Positions 1-7,763 of a stretch of DNA of 17,825 bases are shown here, in pieces. Each line of letters starts with the position of its first letter. Position 1 is the first letter of the stretch. Position numbers and translations under genes: made by a program. Under the pieces are notes generated by a model. The model saw only the letters and a program-made list of their open reading frames with translations. It did not search any database and was not told the origin of the DNA. The DNA is from Hyphomicrobiaceae bacterium (GTDB lineage Bacteria; Pseudomonadota; Alphaproteobacteria; Rhizobiales; Hyphomicrobiaceae): positions 1 to 17,825 of the forward strand of contig JABSQE010000085.1 in assembly GCA_013214245.1 (NCBI GenBank). The letters run 5' to 3'.

Positions 1-1
1 C

Positions 2-1522
2 TCCATGGGAATGAAGCAGCGTATGTCGGAGATTGTTCCTGTTCTGTTTTCAGCCCAGCACACTTTAATCCGCATATCTAAATGCAATTGTTCCCTTGAA
101 GTACATTCTATCCAATGTAATAAAGATGTATTAGCACCATCGAGTTCAATTAAACACACCGGTCTACCCTGGGAAATTGGTCTTGCTGAAACTTTTCAAA
201 CACTAGTTCTGAACAAGTTGCGTGGTCGTGTGAAGTTGCAAGTTGATGGTGGGTTAAGAACAGGACGCGACGTTGTTATAGGTGCTCTGCTAGGAGCTGA
301 TGAATTTGGTTTTTCTACTGCTCCACTCATATCAGCCGGATGCTTAATGATGCGTAAATGTCACCTTAACACTTGCCCTGTTGGGATTGCCACACAGGAT
401 GAGCGGCTTCGTGCGAAATTTAAAGGCAAACCAGATCATATAGTAAACTACTTTTTCTTTGTCGCGGAAGAAGTTCGTGAGCTAATGGCTGAGATGGGTT
501 TTTGTACTTTTAACGAAATGATTGGACAAACGCATATGCTTGATAAGGATGATGCGATCGCAAGCTGGAAGGTTAAAGGACTTGATTTTTCGAAGCTTTT
601 TTATAAACCAAAGGTAAGTAAAAATGTTGCCGTTTATAATCGTGAAAGACAGAAACATAGTTTAGAAAACGTTCTCGATGTTGAACTCATTAAATTTTCT
701 AAGCCTGCGCTGCAAGAAAAAAAATCAGTCAAACATGAACTTCAAATATGCAATTCTGATAGATCAACGGGAGCAATGCTTTCAGGGTGTATCGTAAAGC
801 AGTATGGCCATAATGGTTTACCTGAGGATACCATATGCTTGACGTTTCGAGGTACTGCTGGACAAAGCTTTGGCGCGTGGTGTGCCCATGGTGTGACACT
901 GGATCTTATAGGCGAAGGTAATGATTATGTCGGGAAAGGACTTTCTGGCGGAAAATTAATAGTTCGTCCTAATGAGAACTCAAATATTGTTGCGGAAAAA
1001 AGCATTATTGTTGGTAATACCGTTCTTTACGGTGCTATTGCAGGTAGTGCTTTTATAAATGGTGTTGCGGGAGAGAGATTTGCTGTGCGAAACTCAGGTG
1101 CCGTTGCAGTTGTCGAGGGTGTGGGTGACCACGGATGCGAGTATATGACCGGTGGCGTGGTTGTAGTGTTAGGATCGGCAGGCCGCAACTTTTCAGCTGG
1201 CATGTCAGGGGGCATAGCCTATGTTCTTGATGAAGATGGTGATTTCCCTCAGCGTTGTAATATGGAAATGGTTGACTTGGAGATAGTTAAAACGGAGAAC
1301 TTAACGAAAAGTGCAGATTTTGGTATCAATAGAGATCTTAGCAATATAATGCAAGATATGCTGCATGGTGATGAGGAACGCTTACATACGTTGATTGCAC
1401 AACACGTATTCCATACTAATTCTTTACTAGGCAAGAGAATTTTAAAGGATTGGCGCGGGTATATGCACAAGTTTTATAAAGTTACACCCTTAGATTTTCG
1501 TTGTGCACTTGAGAAAAAATGA
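2..1522 (+). CDS. gltB: Glutamate synthase large subunit, C-terminal part (5' end outside window, possibly decayed)
   Basis: This is the 3' third of the glutamate synthase large chain, which makes two glutamates from glutamine and 2-oxoglutarate. The frame is open from base 2, so the ATG at 5 need not be a start; a full GltB is about 1500 residues. Counting from that ATG, residues 47-150 match the end of the FMN-binding synthase domain (SIKHTGLPWE, QVDGGLRTGRDV). The 3Fe-4S cysteines C113, C119 and C124 in the CLMMRKCHLNTCPVG motif are intact. From about residue 256 the GXXGXXXG beta-helix domain is complete (GAMLSGCIVKQYG, SAGRNFSAGMSGG), with a normal C terminus. Oddity: residues 1-46, where the FMN phosphate loop GHDGGTGA should lie, are not recognisable although still in frame. 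The upstream part could be decayed, rearranged or very divergent. The product identity is secure; function is uncertain. Confidence 0.87.
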   Translation, partial: SMGMKQRMSEIVPVLFSAQHTLIRISKCNCSLEVHSIQCNKDVLAPSSSIKHTGLPWEIGLAETFQTLVLNKLRGRVKLQVDGGLRTGRDVVIGALLGADEFGFSTAPLISAGCLMMRKCHLNTCPVGIATQDERLRAKFKGKPDHIVNYFFFVAEEVRELMAEMGFCTFNEMIGQTHMLDKDDAIASWKVKGLDFSKLFYKPKVSKNVAVYNRERQKHSLENVLDVELIKFSKPALQEKKSVKHELQICNSDRSTGAMLSGCIVKQYGHNGLPEDTICLTFRGTAGQSFGAWCAHGVTLDLIGEGNDYVGKGLSGGKLIVRPNENSNIVAEKSIIVGNTVLYGAIAGSAFINGVAGERFAVRNSGAVAVVEGVGDHGCEYMTGGVVVVLGSAGRNFSAGMSGGIAYVLDEDGDFPQRCNMEMVDLEIVKTENLTKSADFGINRDLSNIMQDMLHGDEERLHTLIAQHVFHTNSLLGKRILKDWRGYMHKFYKVTPLDFRCALEKK

Positions 1523-1626
1523 GCCAAGTATTTGTCACTTCGAATCTATTGACCACTTGAGTTTCGAGACACCATAGCAATTAAAAGATGTGCATAGCAT
1601 AGGTCAAAAAGAAATGAGGTCTAAAG

Positions 1627-1653
1627 TTGCATTACTGCCGAATGTGTTAAAAT
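1627..1653 (+). promoter_or_regulatory. Possible sigma-70-like promoter ahead of gltD
   Basis: TTGCAT (1627-1632) and TAAAAT (1648-1653) are separated by 15 bases, in the 247-base gltB-gltD gap and upstream of the inverted repeat at 1701. The spacing is shorter than the usual 16-18, so this is weak evidence. If real, gltD would have its own transcript as well as any read-through from gltB. Confidence 0.22.
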
Positions 1654-1700
1654 TTATTGCTATTTTGTAGTAGCGTTAATATGGCTTGGAATAATGTGAG

Positions 1701-1726
1701 TTGCGATTAAAACTTATTAATCGCAA
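1701..1726 (+). promoter_or_regulatory. Perfect 10-bp inverted repeat upstream of gltD
   Basis: TTGCGATTAA (1701-1710), loop AACTTA, then TTAATCGCAA (1717-1726): a perfect 10-bp dyad ending 43 bases before the gltD ATG. No T-run follows, so it is not a typical intrinsic terminator. It may be an operator, or an RNA hairpin separating or stabilising the gltB and gltD messages. Confidence 0.5.
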
Positions 1727-1769
1727 ATGCACTAATAAAAAACACCTTATAAATATTAGGAAACAAACC

Positions 1770-3203
1770 ATGGGCAAAGTCACTGGTTTTCTGGAAGTCG
1801 AGCGTGAGGATAGTTGTCTCAAACCTGTACCTGATCGGCTTAAGAGCTGGCAAGAATTTGTTGTTCCACTAAACGAAAGCAAGACACGTGAACAAGCATC
1901 ACGTTGCATGGATTGTGGTATACCCTTCTGTCACAGTCAATGCCCAGTAAACAACCAAATTCCTGATTGGAACGATCTTGTTTATAATTGCAACTGGGAA
2001 GCGGCTGCGCATAATTTGCATTTAACTAATAACTTTCCTGAAATCACGGGTCGAATTTGTCCAGCTCCTTGTGAAACGGGTTGTACACTTTATTATACAG
2101 ATGAGGCAGTTGCGATTAAAACCATTGAACGCGGGATTGCTGATAGAGCGTGGCAAGAGGGTTGGATTAAACCTCAACCGGTAAAATTTAGCACAGGTAA
2201 AAGGATTGCTGTGGTTGGTTCGGGGCCCGCGGGACTAGCTGCGGCCCAACAGCTTGCTCGTGCAGGACACGATGTGCATGTTTATGAGAAAAATTCTCGT
2301 CCTGGCGGCTTAATGGTTTACGGTATCCCAGATTTTAAGTTGGAAAAAAATGTTGTAGCTCGTCGCGTCCAACAGTTAGAGGCCGAGGGTGTTACGTTCC
2401 ACTGTAACTGCCATGTTGGTGTCGATAAATCAATTAGAGAAATAAAAGCTCTACACGATGCTGTGATTTTAGCCGGTGGTTCAGAGACACCGCGTGATTT
2501 GCCTGTGCCAGGCCGTGAGCTTTCTGGTATCCATTTTGCTATGAGCTTTCTTACCCAGCAAAACCGTCGTATTCAAGAGGAGCCTCTTAGTGAAAACGGT
2601 ACTGATGAAATTGCCAAAGGGCGTAAGGTTGTCGTGATCGGAGGCGGGGATACAGGATCAGATTGTATTGGCACGTCGTTACGTCAAGGAGCTGAGAAGG
2701 TAGTTCAGATTGAGATTATGCCAATACCTCCAAAGGAAGAAATAAAAGACCTAACTTGGCCATACTGGCCCATCAAGATGAGGACATCATCCTCTCAGGC
2801 TGAGGGAGCGTATCGCGAGTTTTCTGCTATGACGAAACGATTTGAGGGGGATAGTAAAGGTCGAGTTGCCAAAATTATTTGCTGCAGAGCCGAATATAAA
2901 AAGAATCAGTTTAAGGAAATTCAAGGTAGTGAGTTTGAGATAGAAACTGATCTTGTTTTACTTGCTATGGGATTTACAAGGCCGGCGTATGAGGACATGC
3001 TTGCTGATATCAACATAGAACTTGATGATCAAGGCAATGTAAAAGCCAATGACATAGACTATCAAACATCACAAGAGAATGTTTTTGTTGCTGGTGATAT
3101 GCGTAGAGGGCAGTCGCTGGTAGTTTGGGCAATTCGTGAGGGTCGCCAAGTAGCACATGCTGTTGACAAATCATTGCTAGGTCATACAACCTTACCAAGG
3201 TAA
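1770..3203 (+). CDS. gltD: Glutamate synthase small subunit (NADPH, FAD, Fe-S)
   Basis: GltD passes electrons from NADPH through FAD and iron-sulfur clusters to the FMN of GltB. The 477-residue length is normal for the family. Visible parts are an N-terminal cluster-binding region (C46, C49, C54 and C58 in CMDCGIPFCHSQCPV; further cysteines C97, C101 and C105), an FAD Rossmann motif GSGPAGLAAAQQ at 150-161, an NADPH motif GGGDTGSDC at 291-299, and a C-terminal FAD contact GDMRRGQSLVVWAIREGRQ. The start at 1770 is chosen because MGKVTGFLE is the family N terminus and AGG at 1758-1760 can serve as a ribosome site; 23 upstream in-frame codons overlap the inverted repeat and look non-coding. All key motifs are intact, in contrast to the doubtful 5' region of gltB just upstream. 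Confidence 0.96.
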   Translation: MGKVTGFLEVEREDSCLKPVPDRLKSWQEFVVPLNESKTREQASRCMDCGIPFCHSQCPVNNQIPDWNDLVYNCNWEAAAHNLHLTNNFPEITGRICPAPCETGCTLYYTDEAVAIKTIERGIADRAWQEGWIKPQPVKFSTGKRIAVVGSGPAGLAAAQQLARAGHDVHVYEKNSRPGGLMVYGIPDFKLEKNVVARRVQQLEAEGVTFHCNCHVGVDKSIREIKALHDAVILAGGSETPRDLPVPGRELSGIHFAMSFLTQQNRRIQEEPLSENGTDEIAKGRKVVVIGGGDTGSDCIGTSLRQGAEKVVQIEIMPIPPKEEIKDLTWPYWPIKMRTSSSQAEGAYREFSAMTKRFEGDSKGRVAKIICCRAEYKKNQFKEIQGSEFEIETDLVLLAMGFTRPAYEDMLADINIELDDQGNVKANDIDYQTSQENVFVAGDMRRGQSLVVWAIREGRQVAHAVDKSLLGHTTLPR

Positions 3204-3284
3204 GTAGTTTTTAATTTCAAATCAGATAGGCTTTTGGAGGACATTTAATATGTCGGCATAACAAACGGAGAGCTGTTGATTCAG

Positions 3285-3316
3285 AGTAGCATTGTAAGTC
3301 ACCCTTGACTGCTACT
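3285..3316. terminator. Hairpin between convergent gltD and the adenosyltransferase gene
   Basis: AGTAGC (3285-3290) pairs with GCTACT (3311-3316), and inside it AGTC (3297-3300) pairs with GACT (3307-3310) around loop ACCCTT. It lies where both convergent transcripts end and touches the stop codon of the minus-strand gene. There is no T-run on either side, so termination is only a guess from position. Confidence 0.3.
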
Positions 3317-3896
3317 ATCTGTTATGGCCAGGAATCCAAAGGATATCTTTTTCGCCGCAACCATTTGCGAATCGAGCTGCAACGAATAAGAAGTCAGATA
3401 GACGATTGACATACTTCAGAACGTCTTTCGATACATTTTCACTTTTAATCGATATTAAACTGACTATTTCTCGTTCTGCGCGGCGACATACTGTACGGGC
3501 CTGGTGCAGTGTAGATGATGCCAAAGTTCCACCCGGTAATATAAAAGATGTCAATGGTTTGAGTTTTTTGTTAAGTTTGTCAATATCACTCTCCAATTTT
3601 ACAACTTGAGCTGCTGTTACTCGTAACGATTCATTCGAGAGCTCTTCCCTGCGATCGGGTATACAAAGATCTGCTCCAACATCAAAGAGATCATTCTGGA
3701 CTCTCTGAAGCATGCAAATCAATTCTTGCTCGTTTTTTGTCAGTACAGCTGTAGCGATTCCAATAGCACAGTTCGTTTCGTCTATAGTACCATATGCCCT
3801 AATTCTTAGATTGTCTTTGTTAATACGTTCACCTGTGCCGAGTGCCGTAGTGCCGTCATCACCAGAACGCGTGTATACTTTGTTAAGTAAAACCAT
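3315..3896 (-). CDS. pduO: Cob(I)yrinic acid a,c-diamide / cob(I)alamin adenosyltransferase, PduO type
   Basis: This enzyme transfers the adenosyl group of ATP to cob(I)alamin, giving adenosylcobalamin, the cofactor of enzymes such as methylmalonyl-CoA mutase and class II ribonucleotide reductase. The 193-residue protein carries the PduO/MMAB signatures in order: the ATP-binding N terminus YTRSGDDGTTAL (8-19) with AYGTIDETN (34-42), FILPGG (118-123), LHQARTVCRRAER (130-142) and NRLSDFLFVAAR (164-175). It is all-alpha, cytosolic and has no signal peptide. The start is supported by GAGG about 7 bases upstream. It is a single gene, convergent with gltD and divergent from the EnvC-like gene; the electron-transfer flavoprotein genes often beside it in Alphaproteobacteria are absent. 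No cobalamin riboswitch consensus was seen in its leader. The family is secure; the exact symbol (pduO, cobO or atr) is a naming choice. Confidence 0.93.
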   Translation of the reverse strand: MVLLNKVYTRSGDDGTTALGTGERINKDNLRIRAYGTIDETNCAIGIATAVLTKNEQELICMLQRVQNDLFDVGADLCIPDRREELSNESLRVTAAQVVKLESDIDKLNKKLKPLTSFILPGGTLASSTLHQARTVCRRAEREIVSLISIKSENVSKDVLKYVNRLSDFLFVAARFANGCGEKDILWIPGHNR

Positions 3897-4270
3897 TTTA
3901 TCCTCGAGGTTATTTTATTCACTTTTTAGCTTCAGCATGCGTTGTTGTTCACAGATGCGACATGTTTTATGGTTAAAACAAGACATTGCTCACAAGTAGA
4001 TAGAATAGCATTTTCTTTACCGTAGCTGAAACTTAATGTGTGCTTTTATTCCACAGCTTTTATTAGTCTAGATTATGACAACATTACATGTGTCGAATGT
4101 ATCAAGTTGTTTTAGAAGAGGTGGATTTACGTGTTTCATTAACTACCCAAAAAATTACGAAGCACAAAAATCTTGTAATAGTTCCAATACACAAAACTTT
4201 CAAATTTATGTATTATAAAAACTGTTTTATTAGTGGCTTGTTCCTTATGATGCTAAGGTACACATCAAGT
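3897..4270. other. Divergent intergenic spacer (pduO / EnvC-like gene)
   Basis: This 374-base AT-rich region must contain the promoters of two divergent genes. It holds an 18-base dyad, TGTTTTA (3963-3969), loop TGGT, TAAAACA (3974-3980). The open frame entering the EnvC-like gene from 4088 has no family resemblance before the signal peptide and is treated as non-coding. No tRNA, riboswitch or gene remnant was recognised. Confidence 0.5.
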
Positions 4271-5587
4271 ATGCTGAATATGGAGACTACTTCCTCAATT
4301 CCTTTTTCTATTGGGAAACGCCCTGTTGCAGTTTTTGCCCTTGCGTTAATCTTTCTTGAGATTTTTGTTATAGGCAAAGTTACAGCAGCTGACCCCGGTA
4401 GATTAAAAGCGCACGCTCATGAACTTAAAAATAAAAATAAGTCTGTAAGAATTCCAGACTTATTTGCAAGAAATAACGAAATCGACCGTGCTAGTTTAAA
4501 TAAGCAACTTAAGAATACTGCCTATGCTGTACAGAACATCGAGCAAAGATTGACTAAACTTGAGACTAAGCTTAAAGAACTTAACAAAAAGCAAATTCAC
4601 ATTCGTAGTAAATTGACAGCTAAAAAAAACTCGATCTCGAAATTACTTGCAGCAGCTCAGAGAATAAGTCGCAATCCTCCCCCAGTGATTGTTACACATC
4701 GTTCAGATGCTTTATCTATGGTTCGAGGGGGGATGCAGCTGCGATATCTATTTCCAAAATTCCATGGAACCATTGAGGAATTGCGTAAGAAGCTTGTTGC
4801 TTTATCATCTATAATTAATACCACAAAGATTGCCAAAGCGAACACATTAACCGAAGAAAAGCGTCTTAAAAACGAGCAAAACCGTCTTGCTGTATTGCTA
4901 GAAGCAAAAAAAAACGCTCTAATGGTAAATGGTCAAAACTTTAAAAAACTACGCCAAACCATAAATTTTGATGAGCGTAACATCAGCTCTCTCAACGAGC
5001 GTATTCTTAGAAATAATAAAGTCATTGCTGAAAATACGAAGCTTGGGTCATACGAACGTAAACAAAATAAATTTTTAGGAACTTCGGATGCGATTGATCG
5101 GCTTTCACCATTTAGCTCGGGGCGCGCTGTAAACCATGATCGGCTTGAGCCCGCGGTACCATTTCATATGGCAAAGGCACAGCTTCCCATACCAGCGCGT
5201 GGACCACTCGTTGTGAACTATGGAGATAGAACTCCAAATGGTGGACGTTCCAATGGAATCGTTATCAAGACCCGCCATAGGGCAGCAGTGACCTCTCCGT
5301 GTGATGGGTGGATAGTATATGCAGGTGCTTTTCGTAGCTACGGTCAGCTGTTAATAATTAATGCAGGCAATGGGTATCATGTACTTCTTGCCAACTTATC
5401 TAGACTTGACGTTCAATTAGGGCAATTTGTTTTGGTTTCTGAGCCGGTTGGTGCAATGGTTGGAATAGATAGGCACAACGCGCGTCCCACGAATCCTCTG
5501 CTTCTAGTTGAGTTTCGAAAAAATGGTAAACCGATAGATCCCAACCCATGGTGGATTAAAAATAATAAGGATAGGATGCAAAGCTAA
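4271..5587 (+). CDS. EnvC-like murein hydrolase activator: coiled coil plus degenerate LytM (M23) domain
   Basis: A predicted periplasmic protein of 438 residues. A basic stretch (KR at 16-17), a hydrophobic core to about 34 and a VTA-AD cleavage site near 39 form a signal peptide. Lysine-rich coiled coil covers roughly 72-130 and 165-260. A LytM/M23 fold follows at about 309-425 (SPCDGWIVYAGAF, GQLLIINAGNGY, LLLVEFRKNGKPIDP). The metal ligands of active M23 peptidases are missing: the HxxxD position is replaced, YAHLS reads LANLS, and LHFEIR reads LLVEFR. That is the pattern of EnvC and Caulobacter LdpF, which activate amidases and do not cut peptidoglycan themselves. The start is uncertain: ATG 4271 has AAGG 12 bases upstream, ATG 4280 is an alternative, and the frame is open back to 4088. 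Its stop overlaps the ctpA start, a coupling common in Alphaproteobacteria. Confidence 0.85.
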   Translation: MLNMETTSSIPFSIGKRPVAVFALALIFLEIFVIGKVTAADPGRLKAHAHELKNKNKSVRIPDLFARNNEIDRASLNKQLKNTAYAVQNIEQRLTKLETKLKELNKKQIHIRSKLTAKKNSISKLLAAAQRISRNPPPVIVTHRSDALSMVRGGMQLRYLFPKFHGTIEELRKKLVALSSIINTTKIAKANTLTEEKRLKNEQNRLAVLLEAKKNALMVNGQNFKKLRQTINFDERNISSLNERILRNNKVIAENTKLGSYERKQNKFLGTSDAIDRLSPFSSGRAVNHDRLEPAVPFHMAKAQLPIPARGPLVVNYGDRTPNGGRSNGIVIKTRHRAAVTSPCDGWIVYAGAFRSYGQLLIINAGNGYHVLLANLSRLDVQLGQFVLVSEPVGAMVGIDRHNARPTNPLLLVEFRKNGKPIDPNPWWIKNNKDRMQS

Positions 5588-6951
5588 TGCGCAAGTCAGA
5601 TTTCGCATTTTGGAGCTTCGTAGTGATAACAGGCATAGCCGGTGTTACTGTATTTATGAATGTGACCAAGACATATTCCGCAACTACACCTAATTCTGAG
5701 ATTTATAAACAGCTTGATATTTTTGGTGATGTCCTTGAACGAGTGCGAAAAGACTATGTTGAAAAGCCCGAAGATTCGGAACTTATAGAGGCTGCAATAA
5801 ACGGCATGTTGGCAGCTTTGGATCCTCATTCGGCTTATCTTAGTCCGCATCATTTTCGTAATATGCAAGTTCAGACTCGCGGTGAATTCGGTGGTCTCGG
5901 TATTGAAGTCACAATGGAGAGAGGTTTTGTAAAGGTCGTGGCACCTTTAGACGGAACGCCAGCGCATCGTGCAGGTGTTCAGGCTAATGACTTAATTACC
6001 CATTTAGATGGTGAATCGATCACAGGCCTCACTTTGGAACAAGCTGTTGAGAAAATGCGCGGCCCGGTAAAGAAGCCTATCGTAATAACAGTTAGTCGCA
6101 AGGGACGTGAAGGTCCCTTTGATTTGGAAATAGTTCGTGATATAATTAAAATCAATGCTGTCAAGGCTCGGCTAGAAGGTGATGGCGAAATTGGATACAT
6201 TAAGATTTCAACATTTAATGAGCAAACGCATACAAACCTCGTAAAAAGTTTTGAAAAGTTAGAAAGCGGTTCAGATAAACAAATTAAAGGATACATTATC
6301 GATTTACGCAATAATCCTGGTGGTCTTCTTGATCAAGCGATTGCGGTAAGCGACGATTTTCTGGATCGCGGTGCTATTGTGTTAACTAAAGGCCGTAATC
6401 TGCAGGAAACACAACGAGCTCAAGCTCGTAAAGGAGATTTAGCTAATGGCAAGCCAATTTATGTGCTAATAAATGGTGGATCCGCGTCTGCATCAGAAAT
6501 TGTAGCGGGCGCTCTACAGGATCATGGACGTGCTATTGTGATTGGGACTAGGTCATTTGGTAAAGGCTCTGTACAGACAGTTATTCCTTTAGAGAGTAAT
6601 GGTGCTATACGATTAACTACAGCTCGATATTATACGCCATTAGGGCGTTCAATCCAGGCACGTGGGATTGACCCAGATCTTATTGTTGAGCAAGAATTAC
6701 CGGACAGTCTAAAAAAGAGGCTGGGTAGTCAGCTTCCGCAAGGTGAGGCTAGTTTGCGCGGCCATTTAAAAACTGAGAGCAAAGATGGACAAGAAAAATC
6801 GGGCTCTATGGCCTTTGTTCCTCACGAGGCAGATAAAGACAAACAGCTACAGTATGCAATTGCTAAATTACGTGGACTGCAAACAGATATAGTTGCTCAA
6901 AAAAATAACAATAAAAGCGGCCGTGTTATAGGTGTTAGCGAATATAAATAG
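5587..6951 (+). CDS. ctpA: Carboxy-terminal processing serine protease, S41 family
   Basis: A secreted or membrane-anchored protease that trims or degrades envelope proteins from their C termini. The 454-residue protein has an N-terminal hydrophobic segment (about 8-26), a PDZ domain at about 98-175 (FGGLGIEVTMERGFVKVV, GTPAHRAGVQANDLI) and the S41 core (YIKISTF, IDLRNNPGGLLDQA). The catalytic dyad is S301 in SASASE and K326 in SFGKGS, 25 residues apart as in other CtpA proteases. The start codon shares its A with the preceding stop (TAATG), so it is translationally coupled to the EnvC-like gene; both probably act in peptidoglycan remodelling. The C-terminal tail after about residue 385 is hydrophilic and variable. 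Conserved residues are all present and the gene appears functional. Confidence 0.95.
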   Translation: MRKSDFAFWSFVVITGIAGVTVFMNVTKTYSATTPNSEIYKQLDIFGDVLERVRKDYVEKPEDSELIEAAINGMLAALDPHSAYLSPHHFRNMQVQTRGEFGGLGIEVTMERGFVKVVAPLDGTPAHRAGVQANDLITHLDGESITGLTLEQAVEKMRGPVKKPIVITVSRKGREGPFDLEIVRDIIKINAVKARLEGDGEIGYIKISTFNEQTHTNLVKSFEKLESGSDKQIKGYIIDLRNNPGGLLDQAIAVSDDFLDRGAIVLTKGRNLQETQRAQARKGDLANGKPIYVLINGGSASASEIVAGALQDHGRAIVIGTRSFGKGSVQTVIPLESNGAIRLTTARYYTPLGRSIQARGIDPDLIVEQELPDSLKKRLGSQLPQGEASLRGHLKTESKDGQEKSGSMAFVPHEADKDKQLQYAIAKLRGLQTDIVAQKNNNKSGRVIGVSEYK

Positions 6952-7763
6952 AACTAAGAGCTAGTTTGTCAATTTTTTCGGCTTGTTGATCGTCGTAGCT
7001 CTTCATTAATGTTTATATAGCTAGCATTTAAGCTTTGATTTTTGTAGTTGTATTATGTGAATTTAGTTAACTTGGCGGCAACTAGGTAATTCAGCGTAAT
7101 TATTTGACAGTGGAAAACACCTAATTATAAGTAAAATTTATTATAGCCCCTTTCCTGAGGAATATAAAATTAAGCAAATACAGGATTGACAACAAAGATT
7201 TACTTTAATTTGTAGTGGTAAGAATTTATCATATAAGTTCACTTTTTCTATTTTTGATTTTTTGTACATCAGAATTAAAGACTAATTTAAAAATAGCTTA
7301 GTAAATCTCAGGCAAGAAAATGATTAAAAGCTGTAATAATCGAAATAATTATGAGGTATATTTACTGCGTTTTGAATTATCAGGCATATACTGTTTGTCC
7401 AGCAGCCCTTAGGATATTGCTTTTCGCGTTTGGTACAAAAATCATTGCTCGGTGAAATTCGGTCGCTTTTTATTACGCATCTGATTGAATTATGAAACAG
7501 GTCACATCTTTGTAGACCAAGTGTAGCTCACATGAATAACACTTATATTTATATGAACTCCGATGAAAGATAACTTAAGCTAACTTGATATTGGATGCTC
7601 AATAGCACACTATTATTTGTGGAGTATCAATTTAGCGAGATATCTCTATGAGGCTAAGTTGTACGAAAATCACGTATTTAATGATCCCTTAGGCTTAATG
7701 TGTATTAGGGATATTAGTGAATATGTTTACATCACTTTCTGGTGATAATTGGGAGATGTATTG
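6952..7763. other. Long gene-free spacer between ctpA and trcR
   Basis: About 810 AT-rich bases with stops in all frames and no protein I recognise; polysaccharide deacetylase or rppH, which often follow ctpA in Alphaproteobacteria, are not readable here. Inverted repeats seen: AAGAGCTA (6956-6963) with TAGCTCTT (6996-7003) just after ctpA, GAGATATCTC (7637-7646, self-complementary), ATCCCT (7684-7689) with AGGGAT (7707-7712), and ATCAC (7731-7735) with GTGAT (7742-7746) directly before the trcR ribosome site. It probably contains the trcR promoter and possibly a fully decayed gene. Confidence 0.5.

Noticed and set aside
1027..1470. Two minus-strand open frames inside gltB
   Set aside because: They are shadows of a strongly conserved plus-strand gene and have no recognisable product or ribosome site.
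1701..1769. Upstream extension of gltD by 23 codons
   Set aside because: The added residues are not seen in GltD proteins and overlap a perfect inverted repeat; ATG 1770 gives the family N terminus.
3897..4080. Possible cobalamin riboswitch before the adenosyltransferase gene
   Set aside because: No B12-box-like conserved sequence (GCCACTG type) and no suitable multistem fold were found.
4088..4270. 61-residue N-terminal extension of the EnvC-like protein
   Set aside because: It precedes a good signal peptide, has no family resemblance, and a signal peptide buried at residue 77 would not work; treated as untranslated.
7500..7550. GTAGCTCA sequence resembling a tRNA D-arm
   Set aside because: No acceptor stem pairing, anticodon arm or TTCRA loop at the right distances.
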